Source of the DNA: Microtetraspora glauca
GTDB taxonomy: Bacteria; Actinomycetota; Actinomycetes; Streptosporangiales; Streptosporangiaceae
Direction: 5' to 3'
Length of the DNA: 64,000 nt
NCBI GenBank assembly: GCA_001570385.1
Contig: BBYL01000013.1
Location: 1-64,000, forward strand
Each line of letters begins with the position of its first letter. Position 1 is the first letter of the stretch. A program made the translations under genes and the position numbers. The notes under the pieces were generated by a model. That model saw only the letters and a program-made list of their open reading frames with translations. It ran no database searches and was not told where the DNA came from. Positions 41,541-52,200 of this stretch are shown one piece after another.

Positions 41541-42176
41541 TTAGAGATCGGCTGCAGCCAATGCGGCCTGAAGGTCCTCCATCTTCCATGTTGAATCGAG
41601 AAATGCATTGGCTGGGAGCTGCCATCCCCGCCTAGCCAGCTCAGCGCGCCATACCATGTGCTCAGCTGCCGGGGCGAAGAGGAATACGACGTCCGCCCGC
41701 TCGAAGTAGAGCTCTCCGATGACGCGGTGTTCGCGTTCCCACTCGAACTCGTACGCCCACGATTCACCGACCTGCGGATTATCGACGAAAGGCGTCAAAC
41801 GCCAGATGGCGTCACTATCGTCGATGCCACCCCTCAACGCATCACGAACAAGCTCCTGGACCGCCTCTGCTGCGGGCGTACCGGGCCGCCAGTAGGCCAC
41901 CGGAGCCCCACCGGCGTCTCGGATCCAGTCCTTGTGGAATCCGATGCCGTAGGTTCCGTGACGCTCTGCGAGGCGGTCAAGGCGATCAAGAGGGATCTCA
42001 CTTAGGCACACGCCGCGCTGGCTGTCGCCCAGGCTGAGGTTGCGCGCGGTGCCATACGGGCCGCCAGCGGCGATCTGCCCTTCGGACAGGATGGACCAGA
42101 AGGATTCTCGATGGGTGAGGTGCACCAAGTATTCAGACATGTCACGCCAGTCGGCATGGCCTTGGAACCCCAGCAT
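41541..42176 (-). CDS. AbiGi-like abortive infection protein
   Basis: 211 residues from ATG 42176, chosen because GGGAAGG lies seven bases upstream; ATG 42140 is the alternative. The phrases LVHLTHRESFWSILSEGQIAAGG, GVCLSEIPLDRLDRLAERHGTYGIGFHKDWIRDAGGAPVAYW and FEWEREHRVIGEL match the AbiGi family (PF10899), described as the antitoxin-like half of a lactococcal phage-abortive system. The partner AbiGii is not recognisable nearby. It is the first gene inside the tRNA-Ser-like scar and belongs to a defence cluster. Confidence 0.8.
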   Translation of the reverse strand: MLGFQGHADWRDMSEYLVHLTHRESFWSILSEGQIAAGGPYGTARNLSLGDSQRGVCLSEIPLDRLDRLAERHGTYGIGFHKDWIRDAGGAPVAYWRPGTPAAEAVQELVRDALRGGIDDSDAIWRLTPFVDNPQVGESWAYEFEWEREHRVIGELYFERADVVFLFAPAAEHMVWRAELARRGWQLPANAFLDSTWKMEDLQAALAAADL

Positions 42177-42333
42177 ATGCATCCTTCCCGATCTTGCGGG
42201 CCAGGGTAGCGCTAGTCGGTGCAGTCCGGGAAGCAGTCACGTACGTCGTTCGAAGGTGGTAACCCACTGAGCACCGTGATCCCATGTGGTCGCCGCTCGA
42301 CTGGCGGCTTCGCCGGTCTCCTAGAACCTTCAT

Positions 42334-43440
42334 CTAGGGTGTCGCGGACGTCCCGTTCGGGGCCTGCAGCACGGTGAGGAGCTCCTGGAGCAGCGCGTTG
42401 ATGTACGGGCGTGGCGGCAGGTCGTCCATGCCGATCCGGCTGGGGCTGGCGCGGATCTGCCGGTGCAGGACGTCGTCGCTCGGGTTGCGGTATTCATTGA
42501 GCTTCTTGGCGTACTTGGCATCGGTCTTGCCCCACCTGTGGTTGGCAACGACCTGAGCGAAGTCCTTGCACCCGAACGCCGGCGGAATGTGGTCGAGGAT
42601 TGCGCGGAGCACCATGTGACAGGCGTAGGGCTGATCGGCCGCGTAGTTACTGTTGAGCTCCCGGGCCAAGCTCACCAGTTTGTCTAGGCTCCATTGGCAG
42701 GCAGAGTCCAGCTCCTCCAGTTCTCGGATGAGATCGAGGCGGATGTAGGTCGGCTCCAAGTCTGGCTGGCCGATCGCCGGCACAGGTGCGTGGAGGGCTT
42801 CTGTGTGGACGGCCCAGCTAGTAACGAGCTCGCTGGCTGTCGCGACGTACCCCTGAAGGTCGGTCGCCTGCCGATACTTGAGGACCTCACGGGAGATCTC
42901 CCGGGTCCATGAACCGCCAGGGGTACGCGAGGAAGAAACTGCCCAGGTCGCGGGCTCGCCGTCCAGGATATCCGGCAATCCGGCGAGGAACCCGGGCGGC
43001 AGGTTCTGGATCGTCAACCCGAGCTCGACCGCCTCCAGCCTCGGCCGCACGGATTCCGTAGGAGTCGGCGCCGACCTCAGAAGCTTCGCGATCATTTCGT
43101 GCAGCACGAGCAGGAACGGGTCCGCGATGAGCGGACGCAGCTCAGGTAGAGGCAGCGCCGCCGCGACGGTCAACCTGATGATGTAGGCGTCATCGATGTG
43201 ATGTTGGGGTGCAATTGTGAATCCATAGGACGGACCGAATCGGCCCGTGGAACCGACGCGCGGCAGAGATTTGAGGATCTGCTGGGCATCGAGATCGCGG
43301 CTATAGAGCTGGTGCTGCACGAAGTACCAGGTCGGCCAGGTTCCCGAGCGCACATACGGCTGCGCGATCGTGGACAGCAAGAAGATCTGGTCATCAGTCA
43401 GCTCGGAATGAAGATCGCTCACGATGCCCTTCTCGCTCAC
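42334..43440 (-). CDS. 368-aa protein of unknown function in the defence cluster
   Basis: Starts at GTG 43440. The N-terminal 100 residues (LTDDQIFLLSTIAQPYVRSGTWPTWYFVQHQLYSRDLDAQQIL) look like a winged-helix-type fold. The C-terminal part (YACHMVLRAILDHIPPAFGCKDFAQVVANHRWGKTDAKYAKKLNE, then SDDVLHRQI) is helical and recalls uncharacterised C-terminal domains in predicted phage-defence proteins. No nuclease, ATPase or membrane motif is seen. Its position between AbiGi-like and DUF262 genes on the same strand suggests a defence role. Confidence 0.65.
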   Translation of the reverse strand: MSEKGIVSDLHSELTDDQIFLLSTIAQPYVRSGTWPTWYFVQHQLYSRDLDAQQILKSLPRVGSTGRFGPSYGFTIAPQHHIDDAYIIRLTVAAALPLPELRPLIADPFLLVLHEMIAKLLRSAPTPTESVRPRLEAVELGLTIQNLPPGFLAGLPDILDGEPATWAVSSSRTPGGSWTREISREVLKYRQATDLQGYVATASELVTSWAVHTEALHAPVPAIGQPDLEPTYIRLDLIRELEELDSACQWSLDKLVSLARELNSNYAADQPYACHMVLRAILDHIPPAFGCKDFAQVVANHRWGKTDAKYAKKLNEYRNPSDDVLHRQIRASPSRIGMDDLPPRPYINALLQELLTVLQAPNGTSATP

Positions 43441-43847
43441 CGGCCTCGATGCGCGGCCACGTCGCCTACTTTAGCCATCGCCGTCCGGTCTCACTTTCGT
43501 GCGCTGAGACCCAGAAACCCCGATTCGTCCCCGCAACGACCACCAACGGCGCGGGCCATCTCCACACGGTACGCATCTCTAGGTCGAACTGCCGACCTTC
43601 CGCTTTTTCAGGCGGACCAACGCCCTGCTCAGCTTGACCGACGCGGGGTCAGAGGGTGGTGTACGGCTGCTGCCGTGTGCCTGTGGTGGCCGACGTTGTC
43701 GTCAACTCTCACCGCACCTCAGCCAGTAGTTACGAACCGATGACGCGTAATCATGTAAGGCGGTGTTGCTGCATGCAACTGCCGTACACCACGTCACTGG
43801 CCGCAACCCGCCGGTACGTCCATGCAGCGCCGCGTTCCATGAGAGGA
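43441..43847. other. 407-bp spacer with tRNA-Phe-like fragment at 43582-43612
   Basis: No supported gene. The segment 43582-43612 repeats the tRNA-Phe-like sequence at 39269-39298. Here the minus strand also retains TCCGC before the loop, but the loop has one extra A, so the anticodon loop would be eight bases. Upstream of it the minus strand reads AGCTGAGCAGGGCG, a possible degenerate D arm. It is probably the other end of a decayed element. Confidence 0.55.
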
Positions 43848-46019
43848 TCACGACCGAAAGGCCTCACCAGGCTCCGGTGGTTGTCCCAACAGACCACGAC
43901 TGAGGGCGTAGTCGCGGACCGTCTTGATGGGAACCCAACCGTCACTGGTTTCGATCTTCCAGAAGGCCCAGCCATTGCAGGACTGGCGGTTGAGCACAAA
44001 CTCTCCAGCTGTGGATAGTTTGGGGAACACCTGGTGCTCCGACACTCGGATACGGCCATCCGGTTCGACTCTCGCGGTGAAGGCCTCATCGCGGCGGGTT
44101 CCTCTCAGCTCGGCGCCCACCTCAACAAGGCCGATGGCGATCAGATCACTTACCTCAACGAGGTACCTGCGGATGGTAGGCCTCCGTCGACTGACAGGAG
44201 TCGCAGGTAGAACAAATCCAATTTCTTCGGGGTTCCAGATCCGATCGCAGATCGCCCGGTAGAGCGCCTGGCGCGACTCGATCGCGGCTTTGCCGAAGGT
44301 ATCTGGGAACGCCTGGAACATTCCCTCGAGACCCGCAGCCGTGATGAAGCTGCGGAACGGCGTGTTACCTCCGCCCTTCTGGTAGCTCAGGGCCGACAGT
44401 GAGGCCGCGAGCCGGTTCTTTCCGTAGTAGTACTTGACCTTCACGTCATAGGGGCTGTCGTTGAAGCTTGCGTTCTCCGGCTTAGCGAGCAGCAGGAGCG
44501 CCCCGAGGCGATTACGCCAGGCTTGAAACTCGTCGATCCGCACCTCGGGGTAACGCTCAGGATGGTTCGCCCAGATGTGCTCGATCTCGTACGGAACCTT
44601 GGCCTCGAGGTAGACCTCGATGCGGTCGGGCTGGCCGCATCCGCGCTCGACGAACGCCGTCATCCTGGCAAGGAGATAACGAACCTGGCGCCGGTTGTTG
44701 GCCTGGAGCCGATACTCATTGAGTGGAGTGAGGTCGGGCAGATCCGCGATTTCCACGCCGAGGATAACGCGCAGCTCCTCGATGCTGGAACATGCGCGGA
44801 GCCTCGGAATCAAGCGGACTATCTCGACTTCCATGTCCATGGTCTCGTTGTTGACCAAGCGATGCACGTAACTCAGATCGAGGTAGTTGGCGACGAGCCG
44901 CGCCTTCTCGTCGACCGTCGCCTGGTCGTCGGTGGCGCGTATGGACGCAAGAACCAGGGTCATCTGGCCTTCGAGTCCATTCACCGCGTTGTAGAAGAGC
45001 GGCTCTAACCCGGGGACGACCGTGACCGACGCCTGGACGAGTCGGTCATACAGGTACGACATTAGGACGATCGAGCGGGTGAACGAGGTGAAGTCCGAGG
45101 CTTTGACCAGACCGAGGTGATCCTGTCGCAGGCGTACCCATTCGTGGAAGGCCACCGTGATCTGGGCCTGATCCTGGGATCCCTCGCTCAGCTCCGCATG
45201 CTGAGCGATCAGCAGGGTCTTAATGAATTCGCTCGGCGCGTTCCTATCTAGATTCAGCAGGGTGGTCAGCATGCCGCGCCACTCCTGGTTCAGTGAATCT
45301 TGGTGGCCGTCGGCTTTGCCCAGGAGGAAGCTCTTGAGCAGGTCGATGGCCCCTGGCTTCCGGCCACGGTCGTTCATCGACTCGAAGATCTCTTCGCCGC
45401 CCTCCTTGTCCGTCGCTTCGATGCCGACGAGGTAGACGCGATCGAGCAGCCAGTCAAGGAAGTACGGCAGAGCGTCACTCCGGAGGTCTTCAGGGAACAG
45501 TTCCTCCAAGTCCTGGCTCCGCGCCCACAAATTCGTTACCGACGGCGAAGCCATCGCTGGCAAGTCGTACGGCTTTCGCGCGAGGAGCGCTTCCAAGAGG
45601 TCAACCCGCTCGAGGACGTCAACCGTGAAGGTCCGGCGCCCCTTCCGTATGGTGCAGATTAGTTCGTGAAGCGAGGTGGCGTCGTCATTCAACTCCTGGT
45701 CCATCAGAAGGTTGCGGATGTGAATCAGGAGCAGATGCAGTGTGGTTATCCTCTGCTGGCCGTCGACGAGGTGAGTTCCACCGTCCCTCTTGTAGTAGAC
45801 GTACGGCCCAAGGAAGTAAGAGGGATAGGAATCGACACGGTCGCGATCGTCGCGTGGATTCCACCGACGCAAGAACCGTCTCCGCAGGTCAGACAGGAGC
45901 ACGGCGACATCGTCCCGCTCCCAGGTGTACTCCCGCTGGTAGTAGTCGAAGCGAAAGCGTGCTCTTGAGAAGAGCTCCTCGATCGTATAGCCGCGTGCGT
46001 TGACCGTGCTCTCCGCCAC
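43848..46019 (-). CDS. DUF262/DUF1524 protein, GmrSD-like restriction enzyme
   Basis: 723 residues from GTG 46019. The N-terminal DUF262 domain carries FDYYQREYTWERDDVAVLLSDL and the DGQQR motif (86-90) in HLVDGQQRITTLHLLL, used for nucleotide hydrolysis. The DUF1524 half has the HNH-like signature EHIWANHPERYPE (about residue 480) with WRNRLGALLLLAKPENASFNDSPY. Type IV enzymes of this design cut glucosylated or hydroxymethylated phage DNA. The C-terminal 100 residues form an extra domain similar to DUF4357/RAMA-like DNA-binding regions. It lies next to the type I system. Confidence 0.87.
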   Translation of the reverse strand: MAESTVNARGYTIEELFSRARFRFDYYQREYTWERDDVAVLLSDLRRRFLRRWNPRDDRDRVDSYPSYFLGPYVYYKRDGGTHLVDGQQRITTLHLLLIHIRNLLMDQELNDDATSLHELICTIRKGRRTFTVDVLERVDLLEALLARKPYDLPAMASPSVTNLWARSQDLEELFPEDLRSDALPYFLDWLLDRVYLVGIEATDKEGGEEIFESMNDRGRKPGAIDLLKSFLLGKADGHQDSLNQEWRGMLTTLLNLDRNAPSEFIKTLLIAQHAELSEGSQDQAQITVAFHEWVRLRQDHLGLVKASDFTSFTRSIVLMSYLYDRLVQASVTVVPGLEPLFYNAVNGLEGQMTLVLASIRATDDQATVDEKARLVANYLDLSYVHRLVNNETMDMEVEIVRLIPRLRACSSIEELRVILGVEIADLPDLTPLNEYRLQANNRRQVRYLLARMTAFVERGCGQPDRIEVYLEAKVPYEIEHIWANHPERYPEVRIDEFQAWRNRLGALLLLAKPENASFNDSPYDVKVKYYYGKNRLAASLSALSYQKGGGNTPFRSFITAAGLEGMFQAFPDTFGKAAIESRQALYRAICDRIWNPEEIGFVLPATPVSRRRPTIRRYLVEVSDLIAIGLVEVGAELRGTRRDEAFTARVEPDGRIRVSEHQVFPKLSTAGEFVLNRQSCNGWAFWKIETSDGWVPIKTVRDYALSRGLLGQPPEPGEAFRS

Positions 46020-46277
46020 CCGCTACCTCTTCGTCACATGGCTGCTTGGGAGATGATGTGATCGCACACGTTCCGACATCAAGGGTTGCCGTTTCAGGGG
46101 ACTAGCGGTGATCACGTCATCTAGTGACCAGATTATGGCCGAGTCAGGCGGGTCGGGGTGTCGCAATCATGGAGAAGATCCATTTTGTGATCTGGCAAGC
46201 TTCGATCAAGGCAACAGGGTGCTGACGATTCACCTTGGTTCAAGGGCGTTCACCAACGAGATGGAAGCCCAACTCGC

Positions 46278-47852
46278 TTAAAGAGGCAGCCCGGCATCTG
46301 CCTCTATCTCATCTACGACCGGTTCGCCCAGGGCCTCGGCGATGGCGGCAAACTCGTTGAGCGCGGCCTGCAAGTCATCGACGATCTCGCGGGCGATCAC
46401 GGCTGGAGGGAGCAGGCTGTCCGCGTCTTCCAGCGCAGGGTCTTTCAGCCAGGTGATGTCCAAGTTCACCTTGTCGCGCTGGAGTAGCTTCTCGACTTCG
46501 AACATCTTGAACCGCTCGGACTCAACCCGCTCACTGCGGGGCTTGCCCGGCAGGTACGCGGCGACGAAGTCATCCAGGTGCGCGCGCCGCATCGGCCGGG
46601 TCTTGAGGGTGAAGTGCTCGCCGACTCGGAAGTCATAGACCCACAGCTTCGAGGTCCACGGCTGGTTGTCGGTTCGTGGGCTCTTCTTGTCGAAGAAGAG
46701 CACGTTCGCCTTCACTCCGCCGGCGTAGAAGATCCCGGTCGGCAGGCGTAGCAGCGTGTGAACGTCGAACTCCTTGAGCAGTCGCCGCCGGATCGCCTCC
46801 CCGGCTCCGCCCTCGAACAGCACGTTGTCCGGCAGGACAACCGCTGCCCGACCGCCGATCTTCAGTACCGACATGATGTGTTGCAGGAAGTTGAGCTGCT
46901 TGTTCGTTGTGGTGGAGCGGAAGTCGGTGCGGTCGTAGGAAATGTCCTCCTTGTCCAACCGGCCGTCCGAACCGTACACGGTGATTGAGGACTTCTTACC
47001 GAACGGCGGATTAGCCAGCACCAGGGAGACTCGCTCGTCGCCGCCGGGCTGCTTGGCCAGCGCGTCCCGCACATCGATCAGGGATGGGCCGTCGCTCGTG
47101 CCGACCCCGTGCAGGATCATGTTCATCGCGGCCAGGCGCGCGGTTCCCGGGACCAGTTCGACACCTCGGATCGCGCCGGAGGAGAGGTGGTCCTGCTGCT
47201 CCTTGGTCATCCGGCCCTGGTACTCGCGCGCGATGTGCGCATGCGCGGCGATCAGGAATCCGCCAGTGCCGCAGGCCGGGTCGAGGATCGTGTCATCCGG
47301 AGTGGGCCGGGTGACCTCGACGATCGTGTCGATCAGCGGGCGCGGGGTGAAGTACTGGCCCGCGCCGGTCTTGACGTCCTCTGCCCCCTTCGCCAGCAGG
47401 CCCTCGTAGGCGTCGCCCTTGATGTCGACCCCGGCGGCGGCCCACTCCTGCTTGCCGATCAGATCGACGGCGAGTTTCTGGAGCTTCGCGGGATCGGTGA
47501 TCTTATTCTGGGCTTTGGCGAAGATCGTGCCGAGGTTCGTGTGCGGGTTCTTCGCCAGCTCGATCAGAACGTGCCGGTAGTGCCGCTCAAGCTCCTCACC
47601 CTTCTTCGCGACCAAGGAGGACCAGTCCAGGTGCTCCGCCACGAGCCGCTTCGGGACATCAGCTAGATCGTTCTGGTACTGCTCGTCGGCGATCTTCAGG
47701 AAGAGCAGGTACGAGAGCTGTTCCACATAGTCGATCGTCGAGAGGCCATCGTCGCGCAGCACCGTGCAGTAGTTCCACAGTTTCGCGACAAGCGAGTTCG
47801 TCTCGGCCTGCGCTACGGCAGCGGTCGTACCGGAGGGCGTTTCGATGGTCAC
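46278..47852 (-). CDS. hsdM: type I restriction-modification DNA methyltransferase HsdM
   Basis: 524 residues from GTG 47852. The N-terminal HsdM domain is LVAKLWNYCTVLRDDGLSTIDYVEQLSYLLFLKIADEQYQ. The SAM-binding motif I is ILDPACGTGGFLIAAHAHI (about residue 189) and the catalytic motif NPPFG follows in VSLVLANPPFGKK, as for N6-adenine methylation. The C-terminal part (FKMFEVEKLLQRDKVNLDITWLKD) binds HsdS. With HsdS and HsdR it forms the modification and restriction complexes. It is the last gene of the hsdRSM operon. Confidence 0.95.
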   Translation of the reverse strand: MTIETPSGTTAAVAQAETNSLVAKLWNYCTVLRDDGLSTIDYVEQLSYLLFLKIADEQYQNDLADVPKRLVAEHLDWSSLVAKKGEELERHYRHVLIELAKNPHTNLGTIFAKAQNKITDPAKLQKLAVDLIGKQEWAAAGVDIKGDAYEGLLAKGAEDVKTGAGQYFTPRPLIDTIVEVTRPTPDDTILDPACGTGGFLIAAHAHIAREYQGRMTKEQQDHLSSGAIRGVELVPGTARLAAMNMILHGVGTSDGPSLIDVRDALAKQPGGDERVSLVLANPPFGKKSSITVYGSDGRLDKEDISYDRTDFRSTTTNKQLNFLQHIMSVLKIGGRAAVVLPDNVLFEGGAGEAIRRRLLKEFDVHTLLRLPTGIFYAGGVKANVLFFDKKSPRTDNQPWTSKLWVYDFRVGEHFTLKTRPMRRAHLDDFVAAYLPGKPRSERVESERFKMFEVEKLLQRDKVNLDITWLKDPALEDADSLLPPAVIAREIVDDLQAALNEFAAIAEALGEPVVDEIEADAGLPL

Positions 47853-47907
47853 AGTGCAAGCTCTTCCTGGATGCCAGTGGGCACGATCGTGGTCTTCGGC
47901 GGTGTGA

Positions 47908-49245
47908 TTATCCCTTGGCGGCAGTGGACTTCCGGGCGCGGGTCGTCTTCGGCTGATTGTGGCGCTCGGCCTCGATCCGCTTGAGTAGTTCTACCGCTGG
48001 TTCGTCTGCCAAGTCCTGCGGGACCAACTTCCCCGTGAATGCCTCTGCCAGAAGGGAACGCCGGAGGTGTTCAGACCGTTCCTGTGCCATGCCAGTTGCC
48101 CCTGTCAAGCGCTTTACCTCCGCAAAGTGATCCCGGGCAGCTTCGACAATGCGAGCCTGCACATCGAGCGGAGGTACCGGGATGTTAAGCGCTTCAAGGA
48201 TGCTCTGATTGACCTTGTAGATTCCTGCGGTTGTCCGCGCCGCGGCCTCGATCTGGCGACGCACGGTTCGGGAGTCCCACACAAAAGCTAGGAACTCAGG
48301 ATCGATGACATGCGGGTTCGGCCGCACGCGGATCATAGTGTCCGGGAAAGCAACCGGGTCAGGGTCATCAACCGCAAGGGCCCCGCGCCCGACGAGGCGA
48401 AGGGAGCCGTTCCCCCTACTGACCATGAAGTCGCCGCGTTCAACTAGGAACGGCGTAGCATCTTCTTTCCGCCAAGCCCCGCCCTTACGTGCCGAAAGGT
48501 CTAGGACCCTGTTCTTGATCGCAGTGAGGCGGAGGACCGGGAAGCCGTCGTCATCTGTCGGCACTGATCGGCCGTTGATAAGCGGCGAGGCCAGGAGCGT
48601 CTTCAATTTGCGGGCCGATGAGAGCCAGGGGTCGAGAAGCTCGCGACGTCGTGCGTTATCGAACGAGGCTGTCGATTGATGAACACGAACAACATAGTGA
48701 TTCGCCGCATCAAGTCGAGACAGGTGGTCTTCGAGTGCTTCGACGATCCGGCGCTGCTCGGCCAGGGGCGGGAGGGGAATCTCAACTCGTTTGAGCTTTG
48801 CCGTGCTCAGCGTGTGCAAGCCGCTTGTCGAGCTCGCGACCTGTCTCAGCTGCGTAGTGACCACTGGGCTGTTCCACAGGTACTGCAAGAACGACGGATC
48901 AAGGGCTGAACTCGGACGGACACGAATGAGGTGGTTCTGATGGACGCACTCTTTGATCTGGCCGCGCCACATAGCTGCTCGCCCAAGCTGATCAGCGCTG
49001 CCGTTGCCTTCGACCACCAGCAGGTCACCAGTGCTGAGCACAAATCGCTCAAGCTCGCCATCGAAAAGTTCCACCTCGTGGACCTCGTCGAGATCGAGTG
49101 TTCCCCGGCCGACATTCGCTACGCGCAGGAACGGATAGCGATTATGGACGGGACGACGTTTCTGTTGCTTCTGGATTCCGCCCTGGATCAGAGCTACCTT
49201 GTCGAGCGTCGTCCAGACCCACCCGTCCGGCAGTTCCTCGGTCAA
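47908..49245 (-). CDS. hsdS: type I restriction-modification specificity subunit HsdS
   Basis: 445 residues starting at TTG 49245, whose TTGA overlaps the HsdR stop. Two target recognition domains are visible, the first beginning PDGWVWTTLDKVALIQGGIQKQ and the second with FPVLRLTAIKNRVLDLSARKG. Each is followed by the conserved helix spacer region (EIPLPPLAEQRRIVEALEDHL and NIPVPPLDVQARIVEAARDHF). The two halves read different half-sites, so the DNA target is bipartite. The C-terminal basic tail (PKTTRARKSTAAKG) is extra. Confidence 0.95.
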   Translation of the reverse strand: MTEELPDGWVWTTLDKVALIQGGIQKQQKRRPVHNRYPFLRVANVGRGTLDLDEVHEVELFDGELERFVLSTGDLLVVEGNGSADQLGRAAMWRGQIKECVHQNHLIRVRPSSALDPSFLQYLWNSPVVTTQLRQVASSTSGLHTLSTAKLKRVEIPLPPLAEQRRIVEALEDHLSRLDAANHYVVRVHQSTASFDNARRRELLDPWLSSARKLKTLLASPLINGRSVPTDDDGFPVLRLTAIKNRVLDLSARKGGAWRKEDATPFLVERGDFMVSRGNGSLRLVGRGALAVDDPDPVAFPDTMIRVRPNPHVIDPEFLAFVWDSRTVRRQIEAAARTTAGIYKVNQSILEALNIPVPPLDVQARIVEAARDHFAEVKRLTGATGMAQERSEHLRRSLLAEAFTGKLVPQDLADEPAVELLKRIEAERHNQPKTTRARKSTAAKG

Positions 49246-52200
49246 GCTAATTCTCGATCCATCTCGGCGATCAGGTCACGGGCGCGGTCTCGGCTGCCGA
49301 AGTCTCGGACTAGACCGGCCTGGCCTCCACGCGGGGTAAAGGTTACGCCCTTGATGTCCTCGACCGTGATGCCAACGCCGATAGCGATCTCATCCCGGAT
49401 ACGCTCCAGCCACCACGTCTGATCAGGGGTGAACCCTGCCCCGGCCTGTTCCTGGCGGGCCAGCCACGCGGCGAAGCGCTCCTCGACCGCGCTGCGGTAC
49501 GGCTTGAGCTCGGTGTCCATGCCGAGTTCGTAGCGGATCAGGCTGACGAGGTCGGGCACCTCCGCGTTCCCCTGGGGTGAGGCCGCCGCCTTGCCGAGGG
49601 TTTCGTAGGCGTCCCACAGAGTCTCCGGGGTCCAGGCGTGCGGGGGGCGCTTGATCCGGGCAGCCAGTTCCTTGAGCTTGGCCAGAGCATCGTGCCCGCC
49701 CCCGCGGTGCTGGGTCAGAACCTGGATCGCGATGATCTCGTCTCGGTGCTTCTCTAGGAAGCCGTGCCAGGACTCGACCATCGACCCCGCGCGCTCTTCC
49801 CGCGGCACCTCGACCAGGCTGCGCACCTCATCCTTGGTGGTCGCATCGTAGGTGATGTCGTGGTCACGGCGGATCTCCAAGATGCGGTCCCGGTAGGGCG
49901 GGTTCCCGGTCAGTGGCGCGATTGCGTCTTCTACCAGCTTGCGCGCGGCAGCCGTACCGCCTGCAAGACGGGCCTTCTCCTGGGCATCCGGATCGATCGC
50001 CGCAACGATCGCGCGAGACAGTGCCGCGATGGTGACACCGCCGCCGACGGTGGCGAGCTCCTCGCGTTCCTTGGGAGTGATCTGCTGGTTGAGCCGGGAT
50101 AGACGGCCCGCCAGTGCGGCGGCCTCGGTGACATTGATTGCCTTGGTAGCGCACTTCTTGAGCAGGTTCTCCAGGCTGATCTGTTTCTCAGTGGCGGACA
50201 TCAAAGGCTTGGAGTCGACCAGCGGCGAGTCTGTGACCCCGACCGCGTCGAGCAGTATGAACCGGGTCTTAGCGATCTGGTCAGTCGCGCCTGGGGTGAC
50301 CTCGCGCAGTTCCTCGGGGTCCAGGGTCCGCGCGCCCCGGCCCTTCATCTGCTCGAACAGCACCGCGCTACGGACGGCACGCAGGAAGATGACGCACTCC
50401 AGGGCGCGTACATCGGTCCCCGTGGCGATCATGTCAACGGTGACGGCGATGCGCAGCGCGGCGTCATGTCGCAGGTCGTTGATCAGGCTGTCGGGGTTCT
50501 TGCCGGCCGCGCGTACCTTGTAGGTGATCTTCGTGGCGAACTCGTCGCCCTGGCCGAAGACCTGCTTGGCGAGGTCGAGCACTTCCTCGGCGTGGTTGTC
50601 GTCGGCAGCGAAGATGAGCGTCTTGGGCAGCACCTCGCGGTCGGAGAACCAGCGTTTCCAGTTGTCGCGGTAGGTCGTGAGCACGGTGCGGATGTGGTCT
50701 TCGGCGATGACCGTGCGGCCGAGTTGCCGCTTGCTGTACACAAAGTCGTCGTCGAGCTGCTCTAGGCGCTGCGCGCGGGTCTTGCGGTTGCGGACCTTGA
50801 CCGTGGTGCCTTCCTCGATTAGCGACCCCTCTTCGCCGATCTTCGTGGACAGGCGCACAACGTCGAAGTCGACGTTGACCCCATCGGCGACGGCCATCTC
50901 GTAGGTGTACTCCGAGACCAGATTCTGCCGGAAGAACCCCAAAGTCTGCTTGGTCGGGGTCGCCGTCAGCCCGACAATGTGCGCGTCGAAGTAGTCGAGC
51001 ACGCCACGCCAAACCCCGTAGATCGAGCGGTGGCACTCATCCACCACGATCAGGTCGAAAGACTCCGGCGGCACCTGCGGGTTGTATTCGACGCTTACCG
51101 GGCCGTCGATCTCATACTGAGCGTCGGTGTCCTCGACGGCGTCATCGGCCACGTCGTCATTGACCACGGCTTCACCGCGCAGTAGCGCGTACATCTTCTG
51201 AATCGTGCAAATCAGCACACTGGACGAATCTTGGACATGATCCCCGGCCAGGCGCTCCACGTTGTAGAGCTCGCTGAACTTCCGACCGTCGTCCGGGGTG
51301 ACGTAATTGCGGAACTCGCCAAGGGCCTGGCGGCCGAGATTGTTCCGGTCCACCAAGAACAGAACCCGCCGCGCCTTGCCGTGCTTAAGCAGCCGATAGG
51401 TCTCGGTCACGGCTGTGAACGTCTTACCGGCACCGGTCGCCATCTGGATCAGCCCACGCGGCTGGTCGCTGGCGAGAGAGGCTTCCAGGCCGGTAATCGC
51501 CTCGACCTGCGCGGGGCGTAGTCCGCTGGTCTCAAGCGTCGGCAGGTGCTTGAGCCTGGCCCGATAGGTGGGGGCCTCCGGGAGTTCGTCAGCCTCTCGC
51601 ATCCACGCTGCGATGGTTTCCGGGCGGTGGAAGGAGAAGACCTCACGGGTGCGGGCCTGCAGGTCCAGACGATTAAGGAACACCGTCTCCGTGCCCGTGC
51701 TCGCATAACGGAAGGCGAGAGGTTCGTCCTTGCGCCACACCGCGAGGGAATGCTCTTTGAGGGCGCCTGCGGCATAGCGCGCGTTCTGGGCTTGCGCCGC
51801 GCTCAGGGTCTCACCTTCCCGCTTGGCCTCGATCACCCCGACGATCTTCCCGTCCACGTAGAGCACGTAGTCGGCTGGACCGGACGCGAGACGGAACTCG
51901 CGGACCGCGACACCACGCCCGGCGATCGGGTTAAGGTCCCTGACATCCTGTACCAACCAGCCGGCCTCAACCAGCTTCTGGTCAATCACACGCCGGGCCT
52001 GTACCTCGTTCAGCGGCGCTGGGCGCAGCGCTCGTTCCACGATGACGGCCCGCTCGGCCGACGAGACCTTCTTCGGCTCGGCCTTGAGCGTGTTGAACTT
52101 TGCCTGCTGGGCCGCGCGCAGTTGCGCCAGCTCGGCAAGCAGCGCCTCGTTCTGTGCCCGTAGCTCCTCGTGGCGAGCCTGGGCGGTCGCGACCAGAGAG

